From: Tatumella sp. JGM118
Lineage (GTDB): Bacteria; Pseudomonadota; Gammaproteobacteria; Enterobacterales; Enterobacteriaceae
Direction of reading: 5' to 3'
DNA length: 64,000 nucleotides
NCBI RefSeq assembly: GCF_018257515.1
Contig: NZ_JAERJR010000006.1
Span: forward strand, 62,001 to 126,000
Part shown: piece by piece, positions 52,647 to 61,279 of the stretch
How the letters are laid out: each line of letters opens with the position of its first letter
Numbering within the stretch: position 1 is the stretch's first letter
Notes under the pieces: model-generated
What the model was told of the DNA's origin: nothing
What the model saw: only the letters and a program-made list of their open reading frames with translations
Database searches by the model: none
Made by a program: the position numbers and the translations under genes

Positions 52647-53396
52647 ATGTCTGATTTTTTTCAAATTCTGCATGACAACGGGACATTGTTACTGATGGGG
52701 CAGTACCCGCAAGGTCCGCTGGGCGGGGTGTTATGTACTCTGCTGCTCTCTCTGCTGGCGGTAGTGTTCGCCTTCCCGGTCGGGATCCTTATCGGGTTAG
52801 CCAGAATCGCTCACTGGCGCTGGTTACGGACTGCGGCGGCATGCTGGGTGTATCTGTTACGCGGTATCCCGCTGATGATGGTGGTGTTCTGGACCTATTT
52901 CTGTGTACCGCTACTGACCGGCCATGATGTCGGCGGGTTTGTCACCATGCTGTGTACGCTGGTGCTGTACGAAAGTGCCTATGTGGCGGAGATTGTGCGC
53001 GGCGGGATTCAGGCATTACCGTCCGGACAGAACGAAGCCGCCCGGGCGCTGGGAATGGGGCACCTGCGCACCCTGTGGTCGGTCATTCTGCCACAGGCGT
53101 TATTCAACACACTGCCAAGTCTGATTAGCCAGCTGGTCTCCATTGTGAAAGATACTTCACTGGGCTATGTCATTAACGTGCCTGAACTGACGTATGCCGC
53201 AAACCAGGTCAATAACCAGTTACTGACAAAACCGGTACAGGTGTTCGCGATTGTTGCTCTGGGTTATTACATTATTAATTTCAGTCTGACCTGGATTGCT
53301 GAACGGCTGGAAAAATATATTTCTGATAAACGTCAGCCAGTACAGCCTGAAGCATCAGGGATTACTCCCCCTCAGGTTATGACTCAAACACAATAA
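52647..53396 (+). CDS. Polar amino-acid ABC transporter permease 2
   Basis: 249 residues with the same fold; coupling loop NEAARALGMGHLRTLWSVILPQALFNTLP at about 130-158. Starts 5 bp after permease 1. The C-terminal 20 residues are a hydrophilic Pro/Gln-rich tail. Two distinct permeases are usual for the glutamate/glutamine/histidine class of importers. Confidence 0.92.
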   Translation: MSDFFQILHDNGTLLLMGQYPQGPLGGVLCTLLLSLLAVVFAFPVGILIGLARIAHWRWLRTAAACWVYLLRGIPLMMVVFWTYFCVPLLTGHDVGGFVTMLCTLVLYESAYVAEIVRGGIQALPSGQNEAARALGMGHLRTLWSVILPQALFNTLPSLISQLVSIVKDTSLGYVINVPELTYAANQVNNQLLTKPVQVFAIVALGYYIINFSLTWIAERLEKYISDKRQPVQPEASGITPPQVMTQTQ

Positions 53397-53405
53397 GGAA
53401 CAATC

Positions 53406-54143
53406 ATGCGTCCAATGATTATTTTCAACCAGGTGAACAAATGGTATGGCAATTACCAGGCGCTTACCGGCGTGAGCGCCGAAATCAAGAGCGGCGAAGT
53501 TGTGGTCGTGTGTGGTCCTTCCGGTTCCGGAAAATCGACACTTATCCGTACGGTGAATCGTCTGGAACCGATTGAACAGGGTGAAATCCTGTTTGACGGA
53601 GTCAATATTCATGGCAGCAGTATGCGTCTGAACCATCTGCGCCAGCGTATCGGCTTTGTTTTTCAGAACTTTAATCTGTTCCCGCACGTCTCAGTGCTTG
53701 AGAATATTATGATGTCGCCTATCAAAGTGCTGGGGGTTAAAAAATCGGAAGCCCGTCAGCAGGCCGGTGAACTGCTGGAGCGTGTCGGTATGTCGCACCG
53801 GGCAGATGCGTATCCTGCACAACTTTCCGGCGGACAGCAGCAGCGTGTGGCCATTGCCAGGGCACTGGCGATGAAACCCCCGGTGATGTTGTTTGATGAG
53901 CCTACCTCGGCACTGGACCCGGAAATGGTCGGCGAAGTCCTGAATGTGATGCGCGGGCTGGCGCAGGAAGGGATGACGATGATGTGTGTCACCCATGAGA
54001 TGAACTTTGCCCGTGAAGTTGCGGATACTATCTGGTTTATGGATCAGGGGCAGATTCTGGAAAAATCGACGCCACAGCAGTTTTTCTCCTCCCCGACCAA
54101 TGCCCGGGCAAAGCGATTCATCACCGATCTGGCCTCCCACTGA
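53406..54143 (+). CDS. Polar amino-acid ABC transporter ATPase
   Basis: 245 residues: Walker [10 protein letters not shown] (about 38-46), Q-loop [11 protein letters not shown], signature LSGGQQQR (about 140-147), Walker [10 protein letters not shown] (about 160-168) and the switch His in CVTHE. It belongs to the GlnQ/HisP group. AAGGA ribosome site; last gene of the SDR-permease-permease-ATPase operon. The cognate binding protein sits at the head of the pxp operon, so the import system is divided between two transcripts around nac. Confidence 0.95.
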   Translation: MRPMIIFNQVNKWYGNYQALTGVSAEIKSGEVVVVCGPSGSGKSTLIRTVNRLEPIEQGEILFDGVNIHGSSMRLNHLRQRIGFVFQNFNLFPHVSVLENIMMSPIKVLGVKKSEARQQAGELLERVGMSHRADAYPAQLSGGQQQRVAIARALAMKPPVMLFDEPTSALDPEMVGEVLNVMRGLAQEGMTMMCVTHEMNFAREVADTIWFMDQGQILEKSTPQQFFSSPTNARAKRFITDLASH

Positions 54144-54323
54144 TCGCTCTCCGACAGGCCGTAAACCCCGTAAAGAAGTGAGTGAATACACATTCTTAGC
54201 GGTCTGTCGGAACAATGTATGCCCCGTCTTCCTGTCAGGTTTTTTCCCGGTCTTTTTGAGCAACCCGCCAATCCCTGTCTACACTTAGAGGGATATTTTA
54301 TTCTGCAGACACAGGAGTAATGG

Positions 54324-55121
54324 ATGATTTTATCTCTGAAAAACCAGGTGGCGTTGATTACCGGTGCCAGTTCAGGCATTGGCTACGGATGCGCGGAAGC
54401 CCTGGCGGCTGCCGGTGCCAGCGTGGTAATTAATTACCGCAGCCAGCCAGAGCCGGCCGAAAAACTTGCCGCCAGTATTCGTGAAAAGGGCGGTCAGGCC
54501 ATTACGGTGCAGGGAGATGTGTCAAAAGAAGAGGATGTCGAAAATCTGTTTGCGAAAACCCTCGAAGCCTTCGGCGCTCTGGATATTCTGGTGGCAAACT
54601 CCGGTCTGCAACGGGATGCCATGATCGCGGATATGAGCCTCGCTGAGTGGCAACAGGTGCTGGATGTGAACCTGACCGGACAGTTCCTGTGCGCCCGGGC
54701 GGCCGTCCGCCAGTTCCGCAACCAGGATCGCGGGTCTCTCAGCCGTGCAAAAGGCAAAATTATTCATATGAGCTCGGTGCATCAGCTGATCCCCTGGGCC
54801 GGTCATGCCAACTACGCAGCCTCAAAAGGCGGTCTGGATTTGCTGATGCGTTCACTGGCCCAGGAACTGGGCGAGGAGAAAATCCGTATCAACGCCGTTG
54901 CACCGGGGGCCATCGCCACGGCAATTAATAAGGAGGCGACACAGGGAGAGGCGGCTGAAAAACTGCTGGAGCTGATCCCTTACGGGCGTATCGGTGACAC
55001 CGAAGATATTGCCAACGCGGTGGTGTGGCTGGCCAGTGATCTGGCGGATTATGTACACGGCACCACATTATTTGTGGATGGCGGGATGAGTCTGTATCCG
55101 GAATTCCGCGGCAACGGCTGA
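54324..55121 (+). CDS. SDR oxidoreductase, glucose 1-dehydrogenase-like
   Basis: 265 residues: TGASSGIG (about 14-21), NSG-type motif VANSGLQRDA (about 91-100), catalytic Ser in HMSSVHQ (about 150), YAASK (about 163-167) and the C-terminal VDGGMSLYPEF. The pattern and length are those of the Bacillus-type glucose 1-dehydrogenase family, oxidising glucose or another polyol with NAD(P). ACAGGAG ribosome site. Monocistronic with its own terminator. The specific sugar or alcohol is uncertain, as family members are broad. Confidence 0.88.
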   Translation: MILSLKNQVALITGASSGIGYGCAEALAAAGASVVINYRSQPEPAEKLAASIREKGGQAITVQGDVSKEEDVENLFAKTLEAFGALDILVANSGLQRDAMIADMSLAEWQQVLDVNLTGQFLCARAAVRQFRNQDRGSLSRAKGKIIHMSSVHQLIPWAGHANYAASKGGLDLLMRSLAQELGEEKIRINAVAPGAIATAINKEATQGEAAEKLLELIPYGRIGDTEDIANAVVWLASDLADYVHGTTLFVDGGMSLYPEFRGNG

Positions 55122-55207
55122 AAACCTGACAGAAGCGAGCGGGATCCGGTATGGCTTCCGCAGGTCTGCGGGCGTTGTGCCGGGGGTTACCCGTTGAGCG
55201 CACATAA

Positions 55208-55239
55208 AATGCCGGTGACAGTCCCCTGTCACCGGCATT
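55208..55239. terminator. Perfect hairpin terminator
   Basis: AATGCCGGTGACAG (55208-55221) and its exact complement (55226-55239) with a TCCC loop, between the convergent SDR and symporter genes. Only a short T-rich stretch follows. Confidence 0.8.
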
Positions 55240-55284
55240 ACTTTCCTTAAGGCCTGTCGCGGCACTCCCGCAGCGGGTGATGCG

Positions 55285-57021
55285 TCAGTGGTTATCCAGC
55301 GGGACGGAAGAGGGAGTGCGGTGTGTGGCTACAGCAGATTTCGGCCGACTGACGTAACGTATAGTCAGTATCACCGCCAGACTCCAGATCACCCCCATCG
55401 CAATATACCAGCCCCGCTGTAAGTGCCCGCTCACCAGCCCGAGCGGAGAGAAGGTCAGATACAGACTGACCAGTGCCGCAATCAGCGCGATACTCACCGG
55501 CACCGCATAACGCCAGCCCACCAGTTCACTTCCACGGTCCGGCAGACGGCCCTGATGGCCGGCGGGCAGATAATGGTTCAGAGCAAACAGCAGCAGCATT
55601 TCACAGGCAAATAATATCCCCATCAGATGAATAAAGCTGATCCCCCAGCGGGCATCCACGTTCAGTCCCAGAATAAAAATACCGTACAGCAGGGCATGAA
55701 ACACCAGCACCACTTTTGCCGCGATGGCGGGCGGCCGGGCGACGAGGAAGGCAAACAGCACTATCGCAATGACCGGCATATTAAAGAACCCGGTAAAGCG
55801 GCGTAACAGGGTGTAGATACCGTCCGGGGCATGCATTAACAACGGGGCACAGGCAATCGAGATGACGGCGACCAGCAGGGTCATTTGTTTCCCGAAACGG
55901 ATCTGTTGCCGGTCCGTCGCTGCGGGGCGGCGGTGCAGATAGAAGTCATAAGTCAGCAGCGTGGCGGACGCATTCAGTATGGCATTAAAGTGACTCATCA
56001 CCGCGCCGAGAATAATGGCGACAAAAAATCCTTTCAGCCACCAGGGCAGCAGGGCGGCGATCAGGGCCGGATACGCCAGGTCTGACGAGGCCAGCGGATG
56101 TCCGCGGAAGTAGTGCCAGGCAATGATGCCGGGCAGCATCATCAGTAACGGCAGGATCAGCTTAAACGCGCCGGTGAGCAGAATACCTTTCTGTGCCTCT
56201 TCCAGTGAACGGGCGGCCAGGCTTTTTTGCATAATGGCCTGGTTGGTACACCAGTAAAACAGGTTGGCAAAAATCATCCCGGTAAACAGGGTACTGAACG
56301 GCACACTGTCGTGGGTATTACCGATCATATTCAGTTTCTGCGGATTCTGACGCAGAAGCTCACCGACCCCTGCCTGAAAATGGCCGTGCCCCAGCGCGAT
56401 AAAGCCCAGCACCGGGACCAGGAAGATGATCGCCAGCAAAAAGACGCCATTGATGGTATCGGAAACCGCAATTGCCCGCAGCCCGCCGAACACGGCATAG
56501 GCCGTCCCGATGGCCCCGGTCAGGCAGATCATAGCGACCAGGCTGCTCTGATAACTGATCCCCAGCAGTTGCTGAACATTAAAGATTTTCTCCAGCGTCA
56601 GCGCCCCCAGATAGAGTGACGAAGGGCATAGCACCAGGGTATACGTCATCAGCAGCAGAATACTGACAATTTTGCGGGCGGTCCGGTCATAGCGGGATTC
56701 AATAAATCCGGTCAGGGTGGTAAAGCCGCTTTGCATATAGCGGGGAAGGAAGAATAACGCCAGCGCGATAATGGCAATAATGGCCGTCGCTTCCCATGCG
56801 ATGGCACTGAGATTATGCAGGTAGGCATCGCCGTTCAGGCCAATCAGCTGGTCAACCGAGACATTTGTCAGCATCATGGATCCGGCGATAAAACCGAAGC
56901 TCAGCTTGCCGCTGGCCATAAAATACTCTCTGGCACTGGTATTTTTGATCCGCCGCGTCAGCCAGGAGGAGATCAGGATGATCAGCAACAGCGTTGCCAG
57001 GGTGGTTATCAGTGTAAACAT
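55285..57021 (-). CDS. Sodium:solute symporter (SSS family, YidK-like)
   Basis: 578 residues, 13-14 predicted membrane segments. YFMASGKLSFGFIAGSMMLTNVSVDQLIGLNGDAY at the N-terminus corresponds to the YidK/SGLT core, and YAVFGGLRAIAVSDTING and GVIMSHFNAILN-like segments lie further on. Imports a sugar, polyol or organic acid with sodium. Its ATG shares one base with the stop of the aldo-keto reductase gene (TGATG), so translation is coupled. Third gene of the monooxygenase-reductase-symporter operon; substrate unknown. Confidence 0.87.
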   Translation of the reverse strand: MFTLITTLATLLLIILISSWLTRRIKNTSAREYFMASGKLSFGFIAGSMMLTNVSVDQLIGLNGDAYLHNLSAIAWEATAIIAIIALALFFLPRYMQSGFTTLTGFIESRYDRTARKIVSILLLMTYTLVLCPSSLYLGALTLEKIFNVQQLLGISYQSSLVAMICLTGAIGTAYAVFGGLRAIAVSDTINGVFLLAIIFLVPVLGFIALGHGHFQAGVGELLRQNPQKLNMIGNTHDSVPFSTLFTGMIFANLFYWCTNQAIMQKSLAARSLEEAQKGILLTGAFKLILPLLMMLPGIIAWHYFRGHPLASSDLAYPALIAALLPWWLKGFFVAIILGAVMSHFNAILNASATLLTYDFYLHRRPAATDRQQIRFGKQMTLLVAVISIACAPLLMHAPDGIYTLLRRFTGFFNMPVIAIVLFAFLVARPPAIAAKVVLVFHALLYGIFILGLNVDARWGISFIHLMGILFACEMLLLFALNHYLPAGHQGRLPDRGSELVGWRYAVPVSIALIAALVSLYLTFSPLGLVSGHLQRGWYIAMGVIWSLAVILTIRYVSRPKSAVATHRTPSSVPLDNH

Positions 57022-58055
57022 CAGGCCTCCGGTCGGGGGTCGTTGATCCTGCCAAACTGGCTGCTGCCATCGATGGCGTAGTGGTCGATGGCCTGCAGTT
57101 CATGGGGGGTGAAGTCGGTATTTTCCAGCGCCTGCAGATTGTGCTGCAGTTGCGCCACCGAGCTGACACCGGTCAGCGCGGAAGTCACTTCAGGTAAGCG
57201 GAGAACCCAGGCCAGCGCCATTTGTGGCAGGGATTGTCCACGCTGTCGGGCGATGGCCTCCAGCCCCGCAATCCGGGCGTAATTCTGCTCACTCAGTTCA
57301 CGCTGATCGATACTGGCGCGCGGCTTATCCGCCGGAGTGGCGGCGGTGTATTTACCGCTCAGTAATCCCTGAGCGAGGGTACTGAAGGCAATGATCCCGG
57401 TGCCCTGTGCGGCACAGGTTTCCAGCAGGTTTTGCTCAATCCAGCGGTTGAACAGGTTATAGGCCGGCTGATGAACAATCAGTGGCACATGCCACTGACG
57501 TAACAGGCGTGTGATTTCCCGCGTCTGTGCAGAGGGGTAAGAGGAGATCCCGACATACAGGGCTTTCCCCTGGCTGACCGCGGTGGCTAATGCCGAGGCG
57601 GTCTCTTCCAGCGGTGTCTGCGGGTCGTAGCAATGGGAGTAGAAAATATCCAGGTAGTCGAGTCCCAGTCGCTGCAGGCTCTGGTCAAGGCTGGCCAGCA
57701 GGTATTTGCGTGAACTGCCGCCCTGACCATAAGGCCCCGGCCACATGTCATACCCGGCTTTGCTGGAGATGATCAGTTCATCGCGGAACGGGCGGAGATC
57801 CTTGCGGAACACCTCCCCGAAATTCTGTTCAGCGCTGCCATAAGGGGTTCCGTAATTATTCGCTAAATCAAAATGGGTGATACCGGCATCGAAAGCGCTG
57901 TGCAGCAGGGCGCGCTGTTGTTCCCGGGTGGTGTTGTCACCGAAGTGCTGCCATAACCCGAGCGAGATCCGCGGCAGTTTCAGGCCACTCTGACCACAAT
58001 ACCGGTAGGGCATTTCCTGATAACGCTGTTTTTCAGGCTGATAATGCATAGTCAT
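57021..58055 (-). CDS. gpr: Aldo/keto reductase (YghZ/GprA type)
   Basis: 344 residues, TIM-barrel AKR with the tetrad Asp/Tyr in DLANNYG (about 64-70), Lys in SSKAGYD (about 97) and His in FYSHCYD (about 139). It resembles E. coli YghZ (L-glyceraldehyde 3-phosphate/methylglyoxal reductase) along its whole length, including MPYRYCGQSGLKLPRISLGLW and DMWPGPYG. Second gene of the minus-strand operon with 3 bp to the monooxygenase gene. The E. coli activity may or may not hold here; the operon suggests a carbonyl product of the monooxygenase as substrate. Confidence 0.85.
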   Translation of the reverse strand: MTMHYQPEKQRYQEMPYRYCGQSGLKLPRISLGLWQHFGDNTTREQQRALLHSAFDAGITHFDLANNYGTPYGSAEQNFGEVFRKDLRPFRDELIISSKAGYDMWPGPYGQGGSSRKYLLASLDQSLQRLGLDYLDIFYSHCYDPQTPLEETASALATAVSQGKALYVGISSYPSAQTREITRLLRQWHVPLIVHQPAYNLFNRWIEQNLLETCAAQGTGIIAFSTLAQGLLSGKYTAATPADKPRASIDQRELSEQNYARIAGLEAIARQRGQSLPQMALAWVLRLPEVTSALTGVSSVAQLQHNLQALENTDFTPHELQAIDHYAIDGSSQFGRINDPRPEA

Positions 58056-58058
58056 TTC

Positions 58059-59384
58059 TCACTGACGAGGGGGAAAGGCGGGGACGGTTAAGCCCAGATG
58101 GCTGCGTAAGGTGCTGCCCTGATACTGTGTGCGGAACAGGCCACGACGTTGTAATTCCGGCACCACCTGCAGCGCGACCTCTTCCAGTCCCTGCGGCAGG
58201 TGCGGCACCATAATGTTGAAACCGTCCGCGGCATACTCTTCGAACCAGCATTGCAGCTCGTCGGCAATCTGCTGCGGGGTACCTTTCAGGGTCCGGTGCC
58301 CACGGCCTCCGGCAATGCGTAACCCCAGCTCTGCCAGCGTCAGATTTTCTTCGGCGGCCAGCGCCAGTAACAGGGCCTGGCGGCTTTGCTGACCGGAATC
58401 TGACAAAGGGAGTTCCGGCAAGGGTTCATCCGGCGGATAGCCGGATAAATCAAAATTCCCCAGCATTCTGCCCAGCAGAGCGATACCCACGTCCGGTTCG
58501 ACCAGTTGCTGGAACTGCTCATATTTTTCTTCGGCCTCAGACTGCGACTGTCCGGTGACCAGCAGTACACCGGGCATGATCTTCAGGCTGTTTTCGGTCC
58601 GTCCGGACAGGCTCAGGCGCTGTTTCACATCCCGGTAGAAGGCTTTGGCTTTGTCGAGTGTCGGCTGGGCGGTAAACACAACATCCGCCGTGGCTGCGGC
58701 CAGCGCTTTACCGTCTTCGGACGAGCCGGCCTGCACCACCACCGGTTTCCCCTGCGGGGAACGGGCAATGTTTAATGGCCCCCGTACCTGGAAATAATCA
58801 CCGTGATGGTGAAGCGAATGCATTTTTTCCGGGCGATAGACTTCGCCGCCTGCTTTGTCATACACAAACGCGTCGTCTTCCCAGCTATTCCAGAGTCCTT
58901 CGACGACCCGGTAAAACTCACGGGCACGTAAATAACGTTCCTGATGGCTGAAGTGCTGTTCCCGGTTGAAATTAGCGGCTTCGTTGGCGGCATCAGACGT
59001 TACCAGGTTCCAGCCGGCACGGCCGCCGGACAGATGGTCCAGTGAGGCGAACTGACGTGCAATATGGTACGGCTGATTGTAGCTGGTGGTTGCGGTGGCA
59101 ATTAAACCGATATGCCGGGTCACCGCTGAGAGGGTCGCCAGCAGCGTCACCGGTTCAAAATAATTAGAGCGCGCCATCTTGTGGGCCACCGGCGAGTCAA
59201 ACACCGCCAGACTGTCGGCAATAAATAAGGTGTCCAGGCAGGCGTGTTCAGCAAGCTGAGCTATCCGGATATATTGCTGAAGATCCAGCGGGTCCGGCGC
59301 CACGTCAGGATGCCGCCAGGCAGCCACGTGGTGGCCCGCCGGATGGATAAATGCACCTAATGAGAGCTGTTCATTTCTGGCCAT
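58059..59384 (-). CDS. LLM-class flavin-dependent monooxygenase (NtaA/SnaA/DszA type)
   Basis: 441 residues of the bacterial-luciferase-like family: QLSLGAFIHPAGHHVAAWRHPD at the start, LDTLFIADSLAV, SGGRAGWNLVTS (about 125-136) and VVQAGSSEDGKALAA are the family landmarks. Members use reduced FMN supplied by a separate reductase to oxygenate chelators (nitrilotriacetate), pristinamycin precursors, dibenzothiophene sulfone or alkyl sulfur compounds. First gene of the operon with an AKR and an SSS symporter. No flavin reductase gene is nearby. The divergent MFS gene carries met-box-like sites, which makes an organosulfur substrate attractive but unproven. Confidence 0.87.
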   Translation of the reverse strand: MARNEQLSLGAFIHPAGHHVAAWRHPDVAPDPLDLQQYIRIAQLAEHACLDTLFIADSLAVFDSPVAHKMARSNYFEPVTLLATLSAVTRHIGLIATATTSYNQPYHIARQFASLDHLSGGRAGWNLVTSDAANEAANFNREQHFSHQERYLRAREFYRVVEGLWNSWEDDAFVYDKAGGEVYRPEKMHSLHHHGDYFQVRGPLNIARSPQGKPVVVQAGSSEDGKALAAATADVVFTAQPTLDKAKAFYRDVKQRLSLSGRTENSLKIMPGVLLVTGQSQSEAEEKYEQFQQLVEPDVGIALLGRMLGNFDLSGYPPDEPLPELPLSDSGQQSRQALLLALAAEENLTLAELGLRIAGGRGHRTLKGTPQQIADELQCWFEEYAADGFNIMVPHLPQGLEEVALQVVPELQRRGLFRTQYQGSTLRSHLGLTVPAFPPRQ

Positions 59385-59712
59385 AATTATTCTTAACTAA
59401 TTAATATTATTGCTTAAACTATATCTGCGCTTTGTTGTTTTATTTAATATCAATTCGTGCACAGGTTATCCGGAAATTAGCTAAACCACGTGTCATGGCT
59501 GTCCGGGACGTGGGGCGCAGAGAAGCAAGGTCTGTCGGTGGCGGACGATATCAGGCGGAAAAGTGGCCGGTGACTGATTCGGTTTTCTGTTGATTGCGGT
59601 ATGTGCAGATGGGAAATACTCGCAGAGAATGAACAGGTTTCTGCGCTGCCAGCCCGGGGAAACGGGTCAAAATACTTGCGATTTATCAGGAATTATGGAA
59701 ATCTGGACATTG
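59385..59712. other. Divergent control region of the monooxygenase operon and the MFS gene
   Basis: No gene seen; AT-rich next to the monooxygenase start. A 64-codon frame (59601-59795) overlaps the MFS start and is unsupported. Confidence 0.45.
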
Positions 59713-59728
59713 AGACGTCCAAACGTCC
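59713..59728 (+). promoter_or_regulatory. Two tandem met-box-like octamers (possible MetJ operator)
   Basis: AGACGTCC followed directly by AAACGTCC, matching the MetJ met box AGACGTCT at 7/8 and 6/8 positions. Two adjacent 8-bp boxes are the minimum for MetJ binding. They lie 48-63 bp upstream of the MFS start, overlapping a TTGAGA element that could be a -35 box. Confidence 0.55.
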
Positions 59729-59775
59729 GATTCACCTTTCTTCTCATAAAATAACACTGATAAATATCGCAAACT

Positions 59776-61278
59776 ATGACTCAACTTTCAGCTGACGTAT
59801 CGTCGGGAAGTACCTCACCAGAGAATGATTACACTATTCATAGCGCGGCAGATGTCAGCCGGCTGGTCAATAACTCAACCCATGGCCGGACCAACGCACG
59901 GATCATCGTGGCCATCGCCCTGGGCGGTGTCTTTCTGGATGCCTATGATTTAGGTGCGCTGGCATTCGGCGTGAAGGACATTACCCGTCAGTTCGGGCTG
60001 AGCCCGTCGGGTATCGGGATGGTGGTGTCTGCCATCACTCTCGGGGCCATCGTCGGGGCCGTCATCGGGGGATATCTCACCGATAAAATCGGCCGTTACC
60101 GCGTATTTATGGCCGATATGTTTTTCTTTGTGTTTGCCGCCCTGCTCGGCGCTCTGGCACCGAATGCCGAAGTGCTGGGTATCAGCCGCTTTATTATGGG
60201 GCTGGGGATCGGCATCGACTTACCGGTCGCCATGGCCTTTCTGGCCGAATTTTCGCGGCTGAAAGGCCGGGGCAATAAGGCCTCCAGTATTGCGATGTGG
60301 TGTCCGACCTGGTATGCGGCTATCTCGGTCTCGTATCTGCTGGTGCTCGGATTATTCTATTCGCTACCCGCCAGTCAGAGCGAATACCTGTGGCGCTATA
60401 TTGTAGGCTTCGGGGCGGTACCGGCACTGGTGATCCTGACGGTACGTAAACGCTATATGACAGAATCGCCGGTCTGGGCGGCGCAACAGGGGGACTTAAC
60501 CTCTGCGGCCAGCATCCTGCAGACCGCCTATAATATCCCGGCCACGGTCGGCAAAGACGCGGTCTTACACGCGAAAAAGGGTCTGCAACGGCGTACGACC
60601 GGCTGGAAAAGTTATGGCGTATTGCTGCAGGGGGACTATCTGAAACGTACGGTGCTGAACAGCGTAATGTCATTTGTTTCGCCGTTTGCCTATGCGGCTA
60701 TCGCGTTCGGGCTGCCGATTATTATTTCCACCCTGTTTAAACAATCGATGCTGACGACCATTCTGGTCTCTCTGGCACTGAATCTGCTGTTTGCCTTTAC
60801 CGGCGGACTGGCGGCGGTGCGGCTGGTACCGAAACTGGGGTCACGCAGTATGACGATTGCCGGTTATACCTGTCAGCTGGTTGCATTGCTGGGCCTGGCG
60901 CTGGCCGGTCGTCCGGAAGATACGGCGCAGGCCGTGGCCTGCTGTGCCTTTCTGGCACTTTTCCTGCTGGGGCAGGGCTTCGGCCCGGGGGCGCATACCA
61001 TGGTGTACGCCTCACTCAGTTATCCGGCGTCGATTCGCGGGGTGGGGGTCGGTTTCAACCAGACGATTACGCGTTTCAGCTCGACGCTGGCGCTGTTTCT
61101 GTTCCCCATCCTGACGGCGAGCCTGGACACCGGTTTATTCTGGGTGATTGCCTTATCACCGGTGATCGGTCTGCTGGCACTGTTTATCATTCGCTGGGAG
61201 CCGTCAGGGTACGATGTGGATGCCGAAGATTATGCGTCTGTAAAACATGAAAATACACAGCCTGGCGGGGGAGCCTGA
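59776..61278 (+). CDS. MFS transporter (sugar/aromatic-acid porter type)
   Basis: 500 residues, 12 membrane segments with a long hydrophilic N-terminus (about 1-45). The loop 2-3 motif GGYLTDKIGRYRVFMADM (about 95-112) and AEFSRLKGRG identify a metabolite:H+ symporter-like MFS member. It is 1 bp from hcxA, so both are on one mRNA. Importer of a small carboxylate or sugar; if the met boxes are real, a methionine-related hydroxy or oxo acid is a candidate. No strong ribosome site is visible. Confidence 0.85.
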   Translation: MTQLSADVSSGSTSPENDYTIHSAADVSRLVNNSTHGRTNARIIVAIALGGVFLDAYDLGALAFGVKDITRQFGLSPSGIGMVVSAITLGAIVGAVIGGYLTDKIGRYRVFMADMFFFVFAALLGALAPNAEVLGISRFIMGLGIGIDLPVAMAFLAEFSRLKGRGNKASSIAMWCPTWYAAISVSYLLVLGLFYSLPASQSEYLWRYIVGFGAVPALVILTVRKRYMTESPVWAAQQGDLTSAASILQTAYNIPATVGKDAVLHAKKGLQRRTTGWKSYGVLLQGDYLKRTVLNSVMSFVSPFAYAAIAFGLPIIISTLFKQSMLTTILVSLALNLLFAFTGGLAAVRLVPKLGSRSMTIAGYTCQLVALLGLALAGRPEDTAQAVACCAFLALFLLGQGFGPGAHTMVYASLSYPASIRGVGVGFNQTITRFSSTLALFLFPILTASLDTGLFWVIALSPVIGLLALFIIRWEPSGYDVDAEDYASVKHENTQPGGGA

Positions 61279-61279
61279 G

